A stretch of 64,000 bases of DNA from an unicellular cyanobacterium SU2 (GCA_002110465.1 NEED01000005.1:105601-169600), one strand, 5' to 3'. Shown: positions 1-10,364, counted from the first letter of the stretch. Notes: generated from the letters alone by a model not told the origin. Program-made: numbers and translations.

Positions 1-192
1 CCAACCCATAATTATCAAGGTTACTGGATTCTCCCCGATGAACCTGAAATGCCAGTTGAAATGTATATCCCCTATCCTCCACGACCTCCAGAGACAGACG
101 TAAGTTCTGAGGAATTACAGCATTGGGTAGCTGAAAATCCTAATGTTAGCCCCTATTATCCAGAAAATGTCTGGATACCTTTTAGCTGCTAA
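1..192 (+). CDS. C-terminal end of an unrecognised protein, cut by the window edge
   Basis: Frame 1 is open from the first base to TAA at 190-192 and gives 63 residues. The start lies outside the window. The segment is rich in Pro, Glu and Tyr (for example PYPPRPPETDVSSEE) and finishes with the residues VWIPFSC. I see no known domain. It lies about 235 bp upstream of a YcaO heterocyclase gene on the same strand, and a C-terminal Ser-Cys pair is chemically a possible heterocyclase substrate. That raises the idea of a precursor peptide. However, the leader and recognition sequences known from cyanobactin precursors are not visible in the part that can be read. It could equally be the tail of an unrelated protein. 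Confidence 0.55.
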   Translation, partial: PTHNYQGYWILPDEPEMPVEMYIPYPPRPPETDVSSEELQHWVAENPNVSPYYPENVWIPFSC

Positions 193-427
193 TATTTAGG
201 GGAAGTGATTCCCTTGAAATTCCAGTGAAGCAAGTGAACTAGGGTGTGTGGTACTTTCATCAAAAAACCTTGATTGAGAGAGGTAGGGAAAGCCAGACAA
301 AACTCTCTCTTTTCTTCCCTGCTTCCTTATCAAGTGCAGCATTTCCCTTTCATAGCTTTCTTCTGTCAGACTGGAGTTCACCCTTGGTTTTTTCTTGGCT
401 GAGGAAGTGTCAATTTTACTGAATGAG

Positions 428-2689
428 ATGTTGAATCAGCCAAAGTTAAAAGATTGTTTCCACTGGTACAGTACAGGTTCAGAAGCTGTATTTCTACTTT
501 CCGAGAGAGATTCCATTATCCTTAGCGAGTCTATCTATCAATTTTTGATGCCGTTGCTCGACGGTCATCATACCACTGACGAGATTGTTGACTTACTGCC
601 TGGAATATCAGCGACTGAGATTTTTTATGCTTTGATGTTGATGGAAAGGAAGGGCTATATTATTGAAAACCAAAAACCCTTACCCGATCACTTCGCCATC
701 TTCTGTGAGCATTTAAACATCGATTCAAGACAAGCTTACTCTCGACTACAAGCCACAAGGGTAAAAGTTAATTTTTTGGGAGTGAATATGCCTATTGGGC
801 AATTCTATGATGCTTTAAAATCTTTGCAAATTAAAGTATCAGAAGAAGCCGAGTTAGAACCAGACTTAGAAATCGTTTTAACTGATAGCTATTTGCGAGA
901 CGGTTTGAATGACTTTAATCAAAAAGCCTTACTACGCTCAACCCCCTGGATGCTAGTCAAACCAGTGGGAACAATTGTTTGGATAGGACCAATATTTTAT
1001 CCGAGAAAAACAGGTTGTTGGCAGTGCCTAGCTCAGCGATTAAGGAATAATAGCCCAATTACAGAAGCAATCAATAAAAACAAAGATGGTTCACCCTTAC
1101 GTCCCCTTGGTTTCTTGCCCTCTACGTTAGAAAGTACCCTAGGAATGGTAGCTACCGAAGTCTTTAAATGGATTGTCCAGGGCGAAAATAAGGGTTTAGA
1201 GGGGAGGCTAGTCGTTCACGATCATCTTACTCTAACCACTCAAAATCACATCTTGGTTAAGCGTCCCCAATGTCCAAGTTGTGGCACAATCTTCAAGCAG
1301 GTTAACAGGAAACCTCTACCAATTATTCTTGGACATCGTCAAAAAACGTTTATTGCCGATGGAGGACACCGAAATTGTTCACCGAAAGAAACCCTAAGGA
1401 AATATCAACATCATATTAGCCCGATTACGGGAGTTGTTCGAGAATTAAGGAAAGTTGAGCAACTGGATAATAGTCTAAGTCATACCTACAGGGCAAAGCA
1501 TCATTTTGCCACCATGTTCGATAATCTCCAGAGCTTACGTCAAAATCTAGCAGGTAGAAGTGCTGGCAAAGGCAGAATGGAGCAGCAAGCAAAGGTAAGC
1601 GGTTTGTGTGAAGCCATTGAAAGATATTCTGGGGTTTTCTCTGGTGACGAAATTAGACAAACCGCCAGCTATCAACAGATGGGAGATAAAGCAATTCATC
1701 CCAATACCTGTATGAATTTCAGCCAAGCTCAATATGAGAACCGTCTCCAATGGAATGCTAGTGTTTCTAGTTGGTTTCAACGGGTTCCAGATCCCTTTGA
1801 TGAGGAAAGAGAAATTGAATGGACACCTGTTTGGTCTCTTACCCATCAAATGTTTAAGTATTTACCAACCGCTTACTGCTATTATGGGTATCCCAAACCC
1901 CAAAATCCCGATTGTTGGGCGGACTCTAATGGCTGTGCTGCTGGAAACACCTTAGAAGAGGCCATTCTGCAAGGATTTATGGAATTAGTCGAGCGTGATT
2001 GTGTCGCCTTATGGTGGTACAATCGCCTCCCTAGACCCAAAGTAGATTTAGAGAGTTTTGACGATCCCTATTTTCAAAACCTGACGGCATATTACCGTTC
2101 TCTTGACCGTCAACTTTGGGTGCTGGATCTCACGAATGATCTCAATATTCCAGTATTTGCTGCCATCACTTGTAGAATAGAGTCAGATGTAAAAGATATT
2201 ACCCTAGGCTTCGGTAGCCATTTTGACGCAAAACTTGCTATTGGCAGGGCTTTAACCGAACTTAACCAAATTCTTCCTAATGTTTTATCCGCTAAAGCGG
2301 ATGGTAGGACTCAATATCCTCCATTTGGCGATCCCCTAGCCATAAAATGGTGGACAACCGCTACCTTAGAGAATCAGCCCTATCTCGTTCCAGATCCCAG
2401 AGTCACTTCCAAAGTATCTGGTGATTATCTTCAAGATTGGAGTGACGATTTGTTAGAAGATGTCAGGCGTTGTCAGCAAATCGCGGAGCAAAACGGTATG
2501 GAAATGCTCGTCTTGGATCAGACTCGCCCTGATATCGGACTGAAGGTGGTTAAGACGATTGTTCCAGGAATGCGCCACTGGTGGCGGCGGTTAGGACCAG
2601 GACGACTTTATGATATTCCCCTCAAAAACAATTGGTTACAAACTCCATTAGCTGAAGATCAACTCAACCCGTGGACGATGTGGATGTAA
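428..2689 (+). CDS. Fused E1-like/YcaO azoline heterocyclase (PatD/TruD/LynD type)
   Basis: Predicted ATP-dependent cyclodehydratase that turns Cys, Ser or Thr of a precursor peptide into thiazoline or oxazoline rings. The N-terminal third is the E1-like peptide-binding half, with two zinc-ribbon pairs, CWQC near 197-200 and CPSC near 282-285. The C-terminal half is YcaO, with the ATP/Mg motifs SGLCEAIERYSG near 392-403 and QGFMELVERD near 515-524. It matches my memory of PatD along nearly its whole length, including GCWQCLAQRL, YQHHISPITGVV and LDQTRPDIGL. The frame is open from a TTG at 395. I prefer ATG 428 because the protein then begins MLNQPKLKDCFHWYS, as family members do; neither start has a clear Shine-Dalgarno. 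An amidohydrolase gene follows after 36 bp, probably in one operon. No precursor, protease or prenyltransferase of a standard cyanobactin cluster is in view. Confidence 0.9.
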   Translation: MLNQPKLKDCFHWYSTGSEAVFLLSERDSIILSESIYQFLMPLLDGHHTTDEIVDLLPGISATEIFYALMLMERKGYIIENQKPLPDHFAIFCEHLNIDSRQAYSRLQATRVKVNFLGVNMPIGQFYDALKSLQIKVSEEAELEPDLEIVLTDSYLRDGLNDFNQKALLRSTPWMLVKPVGTIVWIGPIFYPRKTGCWQCLAQRLRNNSPITEAINKNKDGSPLRPLGFLPSTLESTLGMVATEVFKWIVQGENKGLEGRLVVHDHLTLTTQNHILVKRPQCPSCGTIFKQVNRKPLPIILGHRQKTFIADGGHRNCSPKETLRKYQHHISPITGVVRELRKVEQLDNSLSHTYRAKHHFATMFDNLQSLRQNLAGRSAGKGRMEQQAKVSGLCEAIERYSGVFSGDEIRQTASYQQMGDKAIHPNTCMNFSQAQYENRLQWNASVSSWFQRVPDPFDEEREIEWTPVWSLTHQMFKYLPTAYCYYGYPKPQNPDCWADSNGCAAGNTLEEAILQGFMELVERDCVALWWYNRLPRPKVDLESFDDPYFQNLTAYYRSLDRQLWVLDLTNDLNIPVFAAITCRIESDVKDITLGFGSHFDAKLAIGRALTELNQILPNVLSAKADGRTQYPPFGDPLAIKWWTTATLENQPYLVPDPRVTSKVSGDYLQDWSDDLLEDVRRCQQIAEQNGMEMLVLDQTRPDIGLKVVKTIVPGMRHWWRRLGPGRLYDIPLKNNWLQTPLAEDQLNPWTMWM

Positions 2690-2725
2690 TCAGTTTGCCT
2701 ATTCCTCTCTTTAAACCATTAATCA

Positions 2726-3835
2726 ATGAATCGGATCATGGTTAAAAACTATCAAATTATTGATGCTGACGCTCATGTCTTTGAACCCCTTGATATGTGG
2801 CAAGAATATTTAGAACCTGCTTATAGAAGCTTTGCCCCCTCACCTGATATGAAAATTCAAGGGGAAGCAATTTATTATAAAGCAGACAAAGAAATTGTCG
2901 CCCATTGGACTAAACAGATACAGCAAGCTCACCCAATGATGGGACTCGACGGTTTTACGCCGGAGCTTCATCTGATGACCATGAACCAAATGGGGATTGA
3001 TGTTTCATTTATTTATCCGACCCTAGGACTGGCCATACAATCAGTTGACACCATGACCCCCCAAGTGGCCGGAGCATTTACCCGTGCTTACAACCAATGG
3101 TTAAAAGACTTTTGTAGCTATGATCCCCAAAAACTTCAAGGAATAGGGATTGTCAATCGTCATGCTCCCGAAGAAATGGTAGCCCAACTCCATCAAATCG
3201 CTAAAATTGGTTGGAAATCTGTGTGTTTGCGTCCTAATCCTGTTAAGAAGCGATTGCTGAGTGACCCAGCTTACGAGCCTTTTTGGAAAGAGTGTGAGAA
3301 GTTAGAGATCGCAGTGGGGATACATGAAGGCACTCATAGTCGTTTGCCAAGTGCTGGAGCAGACCGATTTAACACCCGTTTTGCCCTACGCGCTTGTTCT
3401 CATCCCATGGAGCAGATGATGGCTATGCTCGCCTTGATTGAAGGTGGAGTGTTGGAGCGTCACCCAAACCTCAGAGTGGGATTTCTAGAATCAGGCTGTG
3501 GCTGGCTATTATACTGGCTATGGCGGTTAGATGAGGAATATGAGTGCCATTATTGGGAGGTAAAGGATACTGTCAAGATGAAACCCTCAGAGTATTTTCG
3601 TCGCCAATGCTTTATTGTGCTTGAGCCTTCTGAGCCTTACCTTGAGCGAATAATTGAGGATATTGGTGCAGATAACTTGCTTTTTGGTTCTGACTATCCC
3701 CATGTTCATTGGAAAATTGACCAAGATGAACCAGAGTTTCTTGATATCTATAAAATCCTCCACCAACGATTACCTAGCGGAACAGTGAAAAAGATACTTT
3801 GGGATAATCCTGCCCGTTTCTATGGATTAAACTAA
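2726..3835 (+). CDS. Amidohydrolase-family metal-dependent hydrolase (amidohydrolase 2, ACMSD-like)
   Basis: TIM-barrel metal enzyme of 369 residues. The N-terminal motif IIDADAHVFEP (D13, D15, H17) gives the first metal ligands, GIHEGTH in the middle gives further His residues, and LLFGSDYPHVHW near the C-terminus carries the conserved Asp. This is the layout of the amidohydrolase 2 family, which includes 2-amino-3-carboxymuconate-semialdehyde decarboxylase-like and many uncharacterised hydrolases. The substrate cannot be read from sequence. The gene starts 36 bp after the YcaO gene and is followed 31 bp later by a large kinase gene, so co-transcription is likely. A role in maturing or releasing a YcaO product is an inference from position only. 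ATG 2738 is an alternative start. Confidence 0.85.
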   Translation: MNRIMVKNYQIIDADAHVFEPLDMWQEYLEPAYRSFAPSPDMKIQGEAIYYKADKEIVAHWTKQIQQAHPMMGLDGFTPELHLMTMNQMGIDVSFIYPTLGLAIQSVDTMTPQVAGAFTRAYNQWLKDFCSYDPQKLQGIGIVNRHAPEEMVAQLHQIAKIGWKSVCLRPNPVKKRLLSDPAYEPFWKECEKLEIAVGIHEGTHSRLPSAGADRFNTRFALRACSHPMEQMMAMLALIEGGVLERHPNLRVGFLESGCGWLLYWLWRLDEEYECHYWEVKDTVKMKPSEYFRRQCFIVLEPSEPYLERIIEDIGADNLLFGSDYPHVHWKIDQDEPEFLDIYKILHQRLPSGTVKKILWDNPARFYGLN

Positions 3836-3866
3836 AAATAAACCTTAACGCTATAATAAAAGATTT

Positions 3867-6800
3867 ATGAATAACATAGATGACTACCAGATTATCACTC
3901 AAATCTATGAAAGTTCTAATTCATTAGTTTATCGGGCTAGGAATAAGACAGATAATCAACCTATTGTTCTAAAAATTCTCAAAGAAAACTATCCTACTCC
4001 TTCAGAACTAACCTGTTATCAACAGGAATATGAAATTACTCGCTGTTTCAATGTAGATAATATTATCAAAGTCTATGACTTAAGGCGATATAAGAATAGT
4101 TTAGTCATGCTTTTAGAAGACTTTGGTGGACATTCTTTAAAATTATTAATATCCCAAAGTCCATTCAGTTTATTTGACTTTCTTACCATTGCTATTAATA
4201 TAGTTGAGGGATTAGCCGCTATTCATAGTGCGAATATTATTCACAAAGATATTAACCCAAATAATATTATTTATAATCCAGAAACAGAACAAATTAAAAT
4301 TATCGATTTTGGTCTAGCTACCCGTTTATACAAAGAGATAATCACGGTTTGTTCTCCTCATCAATTAGAAGGAACGTTAGCTTATATTTCTCCAGAACAA
4401 ACCGGAAGAATGAATCGAGGGATAGATTATCGTAGTGATTTTTATTCCCTTGGCATTACCTTTTATGAACTTTTAACGAGGAAACTTCCTTTTGAAACCA
4501 CAGACCCAATGGAGTTAATCCATTGTCATCTTGCTAAACAACCTCCACCCATTAATCACTTAATCCCTGATCTTCCGCTAGCAGTGTCTAATATCATTGG
4601 AAAATTGTTAGCTAAAACCCCAGAGGAAAGATATCAAAGTGCGTGGGGAATTAAAGCGGATTTAGAAATTTGCCTTAATCAATTAAATTCTTTAGGAGAA
4701 ATTACTTCGTTTCCTTTAGCCACTCAGGATGTTGCTGAGAAGTTTCAAATTCCTCACAAACTATATGGTCGAGAACTCGAAGTCAGTAAACTTTTAACAA
4801 TCTTTGATGAGGTCAGTCAAGGAACAACTCAAATGCTCTTGATTTCGGGATATTCAGGGGTGGGAAAATCAGCTTTAGTTAATGAAATTCACAAACCAAT
4901 AGTACGACAACGAGGGCAATTTGTTAAGGGAAAATTTGACCAATTCAATCGAGACATTCCTTATGCTGCTATTGTTCAGGCTTTTCGAGAATTAATCCAT
5001 AAGTTGTTAAGTGAACCCGAAATAATTCTACAGGCTTGGGTTCAGAAAATTTTAGCCGTTTTAGGTAGTAATGGTCAAATTATTATTGAGATCATCCCTG
5101 AACTTGAAAAAATCATTGGTCAACAGCCACTTATCCAACAATTAGGAGGAACAGAAAGTCAAAACCGATTTAACTTATTTTTCAGAAGATTTCTCAGGAT
5201 TTTTTGTAAAAAAGAACATCCTTTGGTGATCTTTATTGATGATTTACAATGGGCCGATTTACCCTCTTTGCACCTCATTGAACAATTAATGTTAGATCCT
5301 GATAATCAATATTTTCTCTTGATTGGTGCTTATCGAGATAATGAAGTTAGTCCTACCCATCCCCTTAATCAGACCTTAGAGAAAATTAAGCAAGCAAAAG
5401 TTTCAGTATCAGAAATTTCCCTTGATCCTTTAGATATCAGCCACATTAATCAATTAATTGCTGATACCCTCAATTGTTCAAGCAACATTGTCCAACCTTT
5501 AGCTAAGTTAGTTGCTCGAAAAACTGACGGGAATCCTTTTTTCTTGACTCAACTGCTTTATTCTTTATATCAAGAAAAATTATTAGTATTTAATCGAACT
5601 CAAACGAGTTTTAATCCAGACGAGAATCAACACGGTTTCTATCCCCTTACTTCAACAAGCTCAGTAACACAATCTAATGGTTGTTGGCAATGGGATATAG
5701 AGAAAATTGAAAAAATGTCTATCACCGATAATGTTGTTGATTTGATGGTCAAGAAAATTGAAAAATTAGAGCAAACAACTCAACAAATTCTCAAGTTGGC
5801 TGCTTGTATTGGAAACTATTTTGATTTAGAAATGCTTTCTCTCGTCAATAATAAATCTCCCATAGAAACGGCGAAAGAACTACAGTCAGCCCTCAATGAA
5901 GGCTTGATAATTCCTTTAGATAATAATTATAAAGTGCCTCTAGTTTGGAATCAAGAAGACTTGGTCAATGATATCTCCAAAATTTTTTCGGAGTCTTCTA
6001 CAGACATTTCCTACAAATTTTTACATGATCGCGTTCAGCAAGCAGCATATAGTCTAATTCAAGAAAAGCTAAAACAAGAAGTTCATCTCAAAATTGGTCA
6101 ACTGCTTCTAAAGAATACTCTCCCCGAACGGTTAGAAGAAAATATATTTGATATTGTTAATCAACTGAATGTTGGAGCGGATTTACTTTCAACTCAATTA
6201 GAACGAGATAATCTCGCTCAATTGAATTTAATCGCAGCGAGAAAAGCCAAGAAGTCAAGTGCTTACCTATCGGCTCTTCAGTATTTAGAATTAGCCCTAG
6301 ACCTTCTATCATCAGATAGTTGGGAATGTCAGTATAATTTGACGATCGATATCTATTTAGAAACCATAGAAGTACAATACATCAATACTGAGTTTGAGCA
6401 AGCTGAAATCCTGTCATCTATCGTTCTGGAAAAAGCTCAAGAATTTCTTGCTCAAGTCAAAGTGTATGAATTGAAAATTCAATCCCATATCGCTAAATTC
6501 CAATTTCAGTCAGCGATAGAGGTTGCCCTCTTGACTCTCAAAAAACTAAAAATTGATATCCCTCAACATCCTAGCCAACAGAAGGTTGAGGAAGAATATC
6601 AATCGTTAAAATTCCTCCTAAAAGATAACCCGATTGAGAATTTATTCCATTTGTCAGAGATGACAGATCCCTATAAACTCTCAGCTATCAGAATTTTACT
6701 CGCTGTCACTGCACCAGCCTTTATTACTAATGCTTCTTTATATTGTGTGATTACTTTAACAGCCGTGAAGCTTTGTGTTACCTCTGGAAATCCACCTGAA

Positions 6801-9800
6801 GCTGCTGGTGTCTATATTTTTATGGGAAAACTGTTATGTGGAATGATGAAAGATATTGATTTTGGATATCAGTTTGGTAAACTTTCCTTGAGGTTTTTGG
6901 AAAAATTTGATATCCAAGATTTAAAATCTCTCGTTTTACATTATAGTGCCGGATTTATTCAACCTTGGAAAGAGTCAATTCATGACAGTAATATCATCCC
7001 AATGTTGCAGACAGCACTTAACGTTGGACTCGATACCGGAGATATCGAACACGCATCTTATAATGCGTCAGCTTATTGCTTATTTTCATTGTTTTCAGGC
7101 TTCCCCCTTGAACCAATGAGTCAGACTTATGAGAAATATATCAATTTGACCATTAAACTCAAGCAATCTTACACAGTCTCTTACATGAAAAACTGTAGTA
7201 AAATTGTGGTTAACTTACTTAATGGATATCAATATAACTACTGCCTCGTTGTTGGTAATTCTCAAGAAGAAGAAGACAAAACACTAGCTCTATGGACTCA
7301 AGAAAAAGCTGAATGGTTATTGTTTAGTGCTTATCTGGCTAAAACCATTTCTTACTACTTTTTCAAAGATTATCAGCAAGCTGTCAAGAGTGCAATTGAA
7401 GCCGACCAAAATGCTGAAAGCTCTGCTGCCTATTTGGTGATGGGACAACACAACTTTTACTATTCTCTGGCGTTGTTAGGTCAGGCTAACTTTTCTGAAC
7501 GAAATCAATCTAAAAAGGCTCTAGAAAAAGTCTCATTTAATCAACAAAATATGAAAAATTGGGCTGAGCATTGTCCAGAAAATTTTCAACATAAATATGA
7601 TTTAGTAGAAGCGGAAAAAGCGCGAATATTAGAAGAAAATTGGCTAGCTCAAGACCTATACGAAAAAGCAATTCAAGGTGCAAAAAAATATGAGTTTATC
7701 CATGAAGAAGCTGTGGCTTATGAACGAGCAGCCGAATTTTATTTAGCCCATGGAAGGGAAGAAATTGGTCATTTGTACCTCAATAATTCCCATCATTGTT
7801 ATATCCGTTGGGGAGCAATAGCCAAAGTTAAACAGTTAGAAGAAGAATATCCACAGCATTTTATTAGGCGAACAAATCAAAGCCAATCTAAACAACTTAG
7901 TTCTAATGTACTGACGACTGAAAATCATGGGAAAAATCTCGATTTAACTACTGTCTTTAAAGCATCTCAAGCGATTTCTGGGGAAATTAACTTAGAAAAC
8001 CTTCTGCAAAAATTAATGACAATTATCATTGAAAATGCAGGCGCACAAACAGGTTGTTTATTCTTGCCAAATGTTAACAAATCAGAAGAATTAGCCAATT
8101 TATCAATCGCCATTTACAGCAGTGAGAAGAACACCATTCTTTCACCAGATATACCTCTCTACCAAATATTGCCAGAGACGGTTCTTTATTATGTAGAACG
8201 TACCCATGAAAGTGTAGTTCTTGATGATGCCAGTTTATCAAAAAACTTTAGTCAAGATCCCTATATTCAATCGTCAAAACAACTCTCTATCCTATGTTAT
8301 CCTCTACTTAATCAAGCTCAACTCGTTGGCATTGTTTATTTAGAAAATAAAATCACTGTGGGAGCTTTTACGAGGGAGCGTATTGAGTTCTTACAGTTAC
8401 TCAGTGGACAAGCGGCGATCGCTCTTAGTAATGCCCGACTTTATGCCAAAGTTACTGAGAGTGAACAACAGCTAAAACAGTTTTTAGAAGCAGTTCCCAT
8501 GGGTATTGGTGTTGTTGACAGTAATGGCCATCCTTACTATGCTAATCAACTAGCTAAAAAACTATTAGGTCAGGGGATCAACCCTGAAACAACAAGGGAG
8601 GAAATAGCCGAAGTTTATCAGAACTATATGGCTGGAACTGATGAACTTTACCCTGATGATAAATTACCCATAAATAAAGCATTAAAGGGAGAATTAACCA
8701 AGGTTGATGATCTTGAAATTCGTCAAGAAGATTGCATTATTCCCATCGAGAGTTGGGGGACTCCTATCTACAGTGAAGCCGGAGATATACAATATGCACT
8801 CGTTACTTTTCAAGATATTACTGAACGCAAAAGGGCTGAGAAAATTTTAGCTGATTATTATCAGGAATTAGAACAAGAGGTTAAGCGACAAACAGAAGAA
8901 TTGGAGATTGCTAAAGAGAAAGCAGAAGTTGCCAATGAGGCAAAAAGTTATTTTATCGCCAACATGAGTCACGAATTAAGAACTCCTTTAAATGCCATTT
9001 TAGGTTTTTCTCAAATTATGAGACGTTCCCCTACTTTGTCTCAAGAAGAAAAAGAAAATATTAATATTATTGGTCGCAGTGGCGATTACTTATTAACCTT
9101 AATTAATAATATTTTAGATTTGGCGAAAATCGAAGCCGGCAAAATGACGCTAAATCCTCATGATTTTGACCTTTATTCCTGTTTGCAGGAAGTAGAAGAC
9201 TTGTTACATCTCAAAGCAAACAACAAAGGATTAGAATTAGAAATTAATCACGAGCAAGATGTTCCTCAATATATTAATACTGATGAAACGAAACTGCGTC
9301 AAATTTTAATTAATTTAATTAATAATGCGATTAAATTTACGTCAGAAGGTGGAGTTTTTGTACAAGTAAGAAACCAACATTCAGACATCAAAGACAGTAA
9401 CTTAAACAACGACTTAAAATCCCTGACAAATGATGACTATGTAAATATAACAGTTCAAGATACAGGCGTTGGCATAGAAGGCGAAGAATTAGATAAATTA
9501 TTTGAAGCATTTGCACAAACAGAAAGTGGTAAAAAAAGTAGCGAAGGGACAGGTTTAGGACTACCAATTAGTCGTAAATTTGTTCAGTTAATGGGAGGAG
9601 ATATTACGGTAACAAGTGAGGTAGGAGTAGGCACAACTTTTAGTTTTAATATTAAAATTACTAAGGTTAATGCTGACGCTATCGAAACTAAACCCATTGT
9701 TCGCCATGTGATTGCTTTACAACCTGGACAACCTCGTTATAAAATTTTGATTGTCGATGATCGTCCCGCCAATCGTTTACTATTAATTAAACTTTTACAA

Positions 9801-10364
9801 CCAGTAGGTTTTGAAGTGCAAGAAGCGGGTAATGGGCAAGAAGCCATCAAAAAATGGGAAGCATGGCAACCTCATTTGATATTTATGGACATGAGAATGC
9901 CAATTATGGATGGGTATCAAGCCACTCAACATATTAGAAGTTTCACAAAAGGAAATGCTCCAGCTATTGTTGCTTTAACGGCTAGCGTTTTAGAAGAGGA
10001 AAAAGCTATTGTTTTATCCGCCGGATGTGATGATTTCATCCGAAAGCCATTTCGAGAATCAATTATTTTTGAAGTAATTGCTAAACACTTAGGGGTTGAA
10101 TATGTATATGAAGAAGAAGATAAAATTGAAAAAAGATCACTAAATTTAACCCCAGATGATTTAATGATAATGCCTCAAGAATGGTTAGATAGATTGTATT
10201 ATGGCAGTCAAATTTTAGATGATGACTTGATTTTAGAGTTGATTGAGGAAATTCCTGAAAGCCATTCTTTATTAGCTGATCAATTAACTGGTTTAGTTGA
10301 TACTTTTCAAATTAAAAAAATCAAACAAATTCTTAAATCAATATCCTCTATTAATCTTGAATAA
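3867..10364 (+). CDS. Ser/Thr kinase-AAA ATPase-GAF-PAS-histidine kinase-receiver hybrid protein
   Basis: Giant signalling protein of 2165 residues. Order of parts: Ser/Thr protein kinase (about 1-270; HKDINPNN near 126, DFG in IIDFGLA, then a GTLAYISPEQTGR activation segment); AAA-type ATPase with Walker A SGYSGVGKS near 327 and Walker B VIFIDDLQW; a long helical TPR-like region to about 1340; GAF (about 1370-1530); PAS (about 1535-1655) with a coiled-coil exit; HisKA with NMSHELRTPLN (phospho-His near 1702); HATPase with an N-box near 1811 and DTGVGIEG near 1865; receiver domain with ILIVDDRPANR and phospho-Asp in MDMRMPIMDG near 2007; and a short C-terminal tail. Such kinase/AAA/histidine kinase hybrids are common in filamentous and larger unicellular cyanobacteria. 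It probably passes phosphate to the following receiver-GGDEF protein or works with it. The sensed signal is unknown. Confidence 0.95.
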   Translation: MNNIDDYQIITQIYESSNSLVYRARNKTDNQPIVLKILKENYPTPSELTCYQQEYEITRCFNVDNIIKVYDLRRYKNSLVMLLEDFGGHSLKLLISQSPFSLFDFLTIAINIVEGLAAIHSANIIHKDINPNNIIYNPETEQIKIIDFGLATRLYKEIITVCSPHQLEGTLAYISPEQTGRMNRGIDYRSDFYSLGITFYELLTRKLPFETTDPMELIHCHLAKQPPPINHLIPDLPLAVSNIIGKLLAKTPEERYQSAWGIKADLEICLNQLNSLGEITSFPLATQDVAEKFQIPHKLYGRELEVSKLLTIFDEVSQGTTQMLLISGYSGVGKSALVNEIHKPIVRQRGQFVKGKFDQFNRDIPYAAIVQAFRELIHKLLSEPEIILQAWVQKILAVLGSNGQIIIEIIPELEKIIGQQPLIQQLGGTESQNRFNLFFRRFLRIFCKKEHPLVIFIDDLQWADLPSLHLIEQLMLDPDNQYFLLIGAYRDNEVSPTHPLNQTLEKIKQAKVSVSEISLDPLDISHINQLIADTLNCSSNIVQPLAKLVARKTDGNPFFLTQLLYSLYQEKLLVFNRTQTSFNPDENQHGFYPLTSTSSVTQSNGCWQWDIEKIEKMSITDNVVDLMVKKIEKLEQTTQQILKLAACIGNYFDLEMLSLVNNKSPIETAKELQSALNEGLIIPLDNNYKVPLVWNQEDLVNDISKIFSESSTDISYKFLHDRVQQAAYSLIQEKLKQEVHLKIGQLLLKNTLPERLEENIFDIVNQLNVGADLLSTQLERDNLAQLNLIAARKAKKSSAYLSALQYLELALDLLSSDSWECQYNLTIDIYLETIEVQYINTEFEQAEILSSIVLEKAQEFLAQVKVYELKIQSHIAKFQFQSAIEVALLTLKKLKIDIPQHPSQQKVEEEYQSLKFLLKDNPIENLFHLSEMTDPYKLSAIRILLAVTAPAFITNASLYCVITLTAVKLCVTSGNPPEAAGVYIFMGKLLCGMMKDIDFGYQFGKLSLRFLEKFDIQDLKSLVLHYSAGFIQPWKESIHDSNIIPMLQTALNVGLDTGDIEHASYNASAYCLFSLFSGFPLEPMSQTYEKYINLTIKLKQSYTVSYMKNCSKIVVNLLNGYQYNYCLVVGNSQEEEDKTLALWTQEKAEWLLFSAYLAKTISYYFFKDYQQAVKSAIEADQNAESSAAYLVMGQHNFYYSLALLGQANFSERNQSKKALEKVSFNQQNMKNWAEHCPENFQHKYDLVEAEKARILEENWLAQDLYEKAIQGAKKYEFIHEEAVAYERAAEFYLAHGREEIGHLYLNNSHHCYIRWGAIAKVKQLEEEYPQHFIRRTNQSQSKQLSSNVLTTENHGKNLDLTTVFKASQAISGEINLENLLQKLMTIIIENAGAQTGCLFLPNVNKSEELANLSIAIYSSEKNTILSPDIPLYQILPETVLYYVERTHESVVLDDASLSKNFSQDPYIQSSKQLSILCYPLLNQAQLVGIVYLENKITVGAFTRERIEFLQLLSGQAAIALSNARLYAKVTESEQQLKQFLEAVPMGIGVVDSNGHPYYANQLAKKLLGQGINPETTREEIAEVYQNYMAGTDELYPDDKLPINKALKGELTKVDDLEIRQEDCIIPIESWGTPIYSEAGDIQYALVTFQDITERKRAEKILADYYQELEQEVKRQTEELEIAKEKAEVANEAKSYFIANMSHELRTPLNAILGFSQIMRRSPTLSQEEKENINIIGRSGDYLLTLINNILDLAKIEAGKMTLNPHDFDLYSCLQEVEDLLHLKANNKGLELEINHEQDVPQYINTDETKLRQILINLINNAIKFTSEGGVFVQVRNQHSDIKDSNLNNDLKSLTNDDYVNITVQDTGVGIEGEELDKLFEAFAQTESGKKSSEGTGLGLPISRKFVQLMGGDITVTSEVGVGTTFSFNIKITKVNADAIETKPIVRHVIALQPGQPRYKILIVDDRPANRLLLIKLLQPVGFEVQEAGNGQEAIKKWEAWQPHLIFMDMRMPIMDGYQATQHIRSFTKGNAPAIVALTASVLEEEKAIVLSAGCDDFIRKPFRESIIFEVIAKHLGVEYVYEEEDKIEKRSLNLTPDDLMIMPQEWLDRLYYGSQILDDDLILELIEEIPESHSLLADQLTGLVDTFQIKKIKQILKSISSINLE

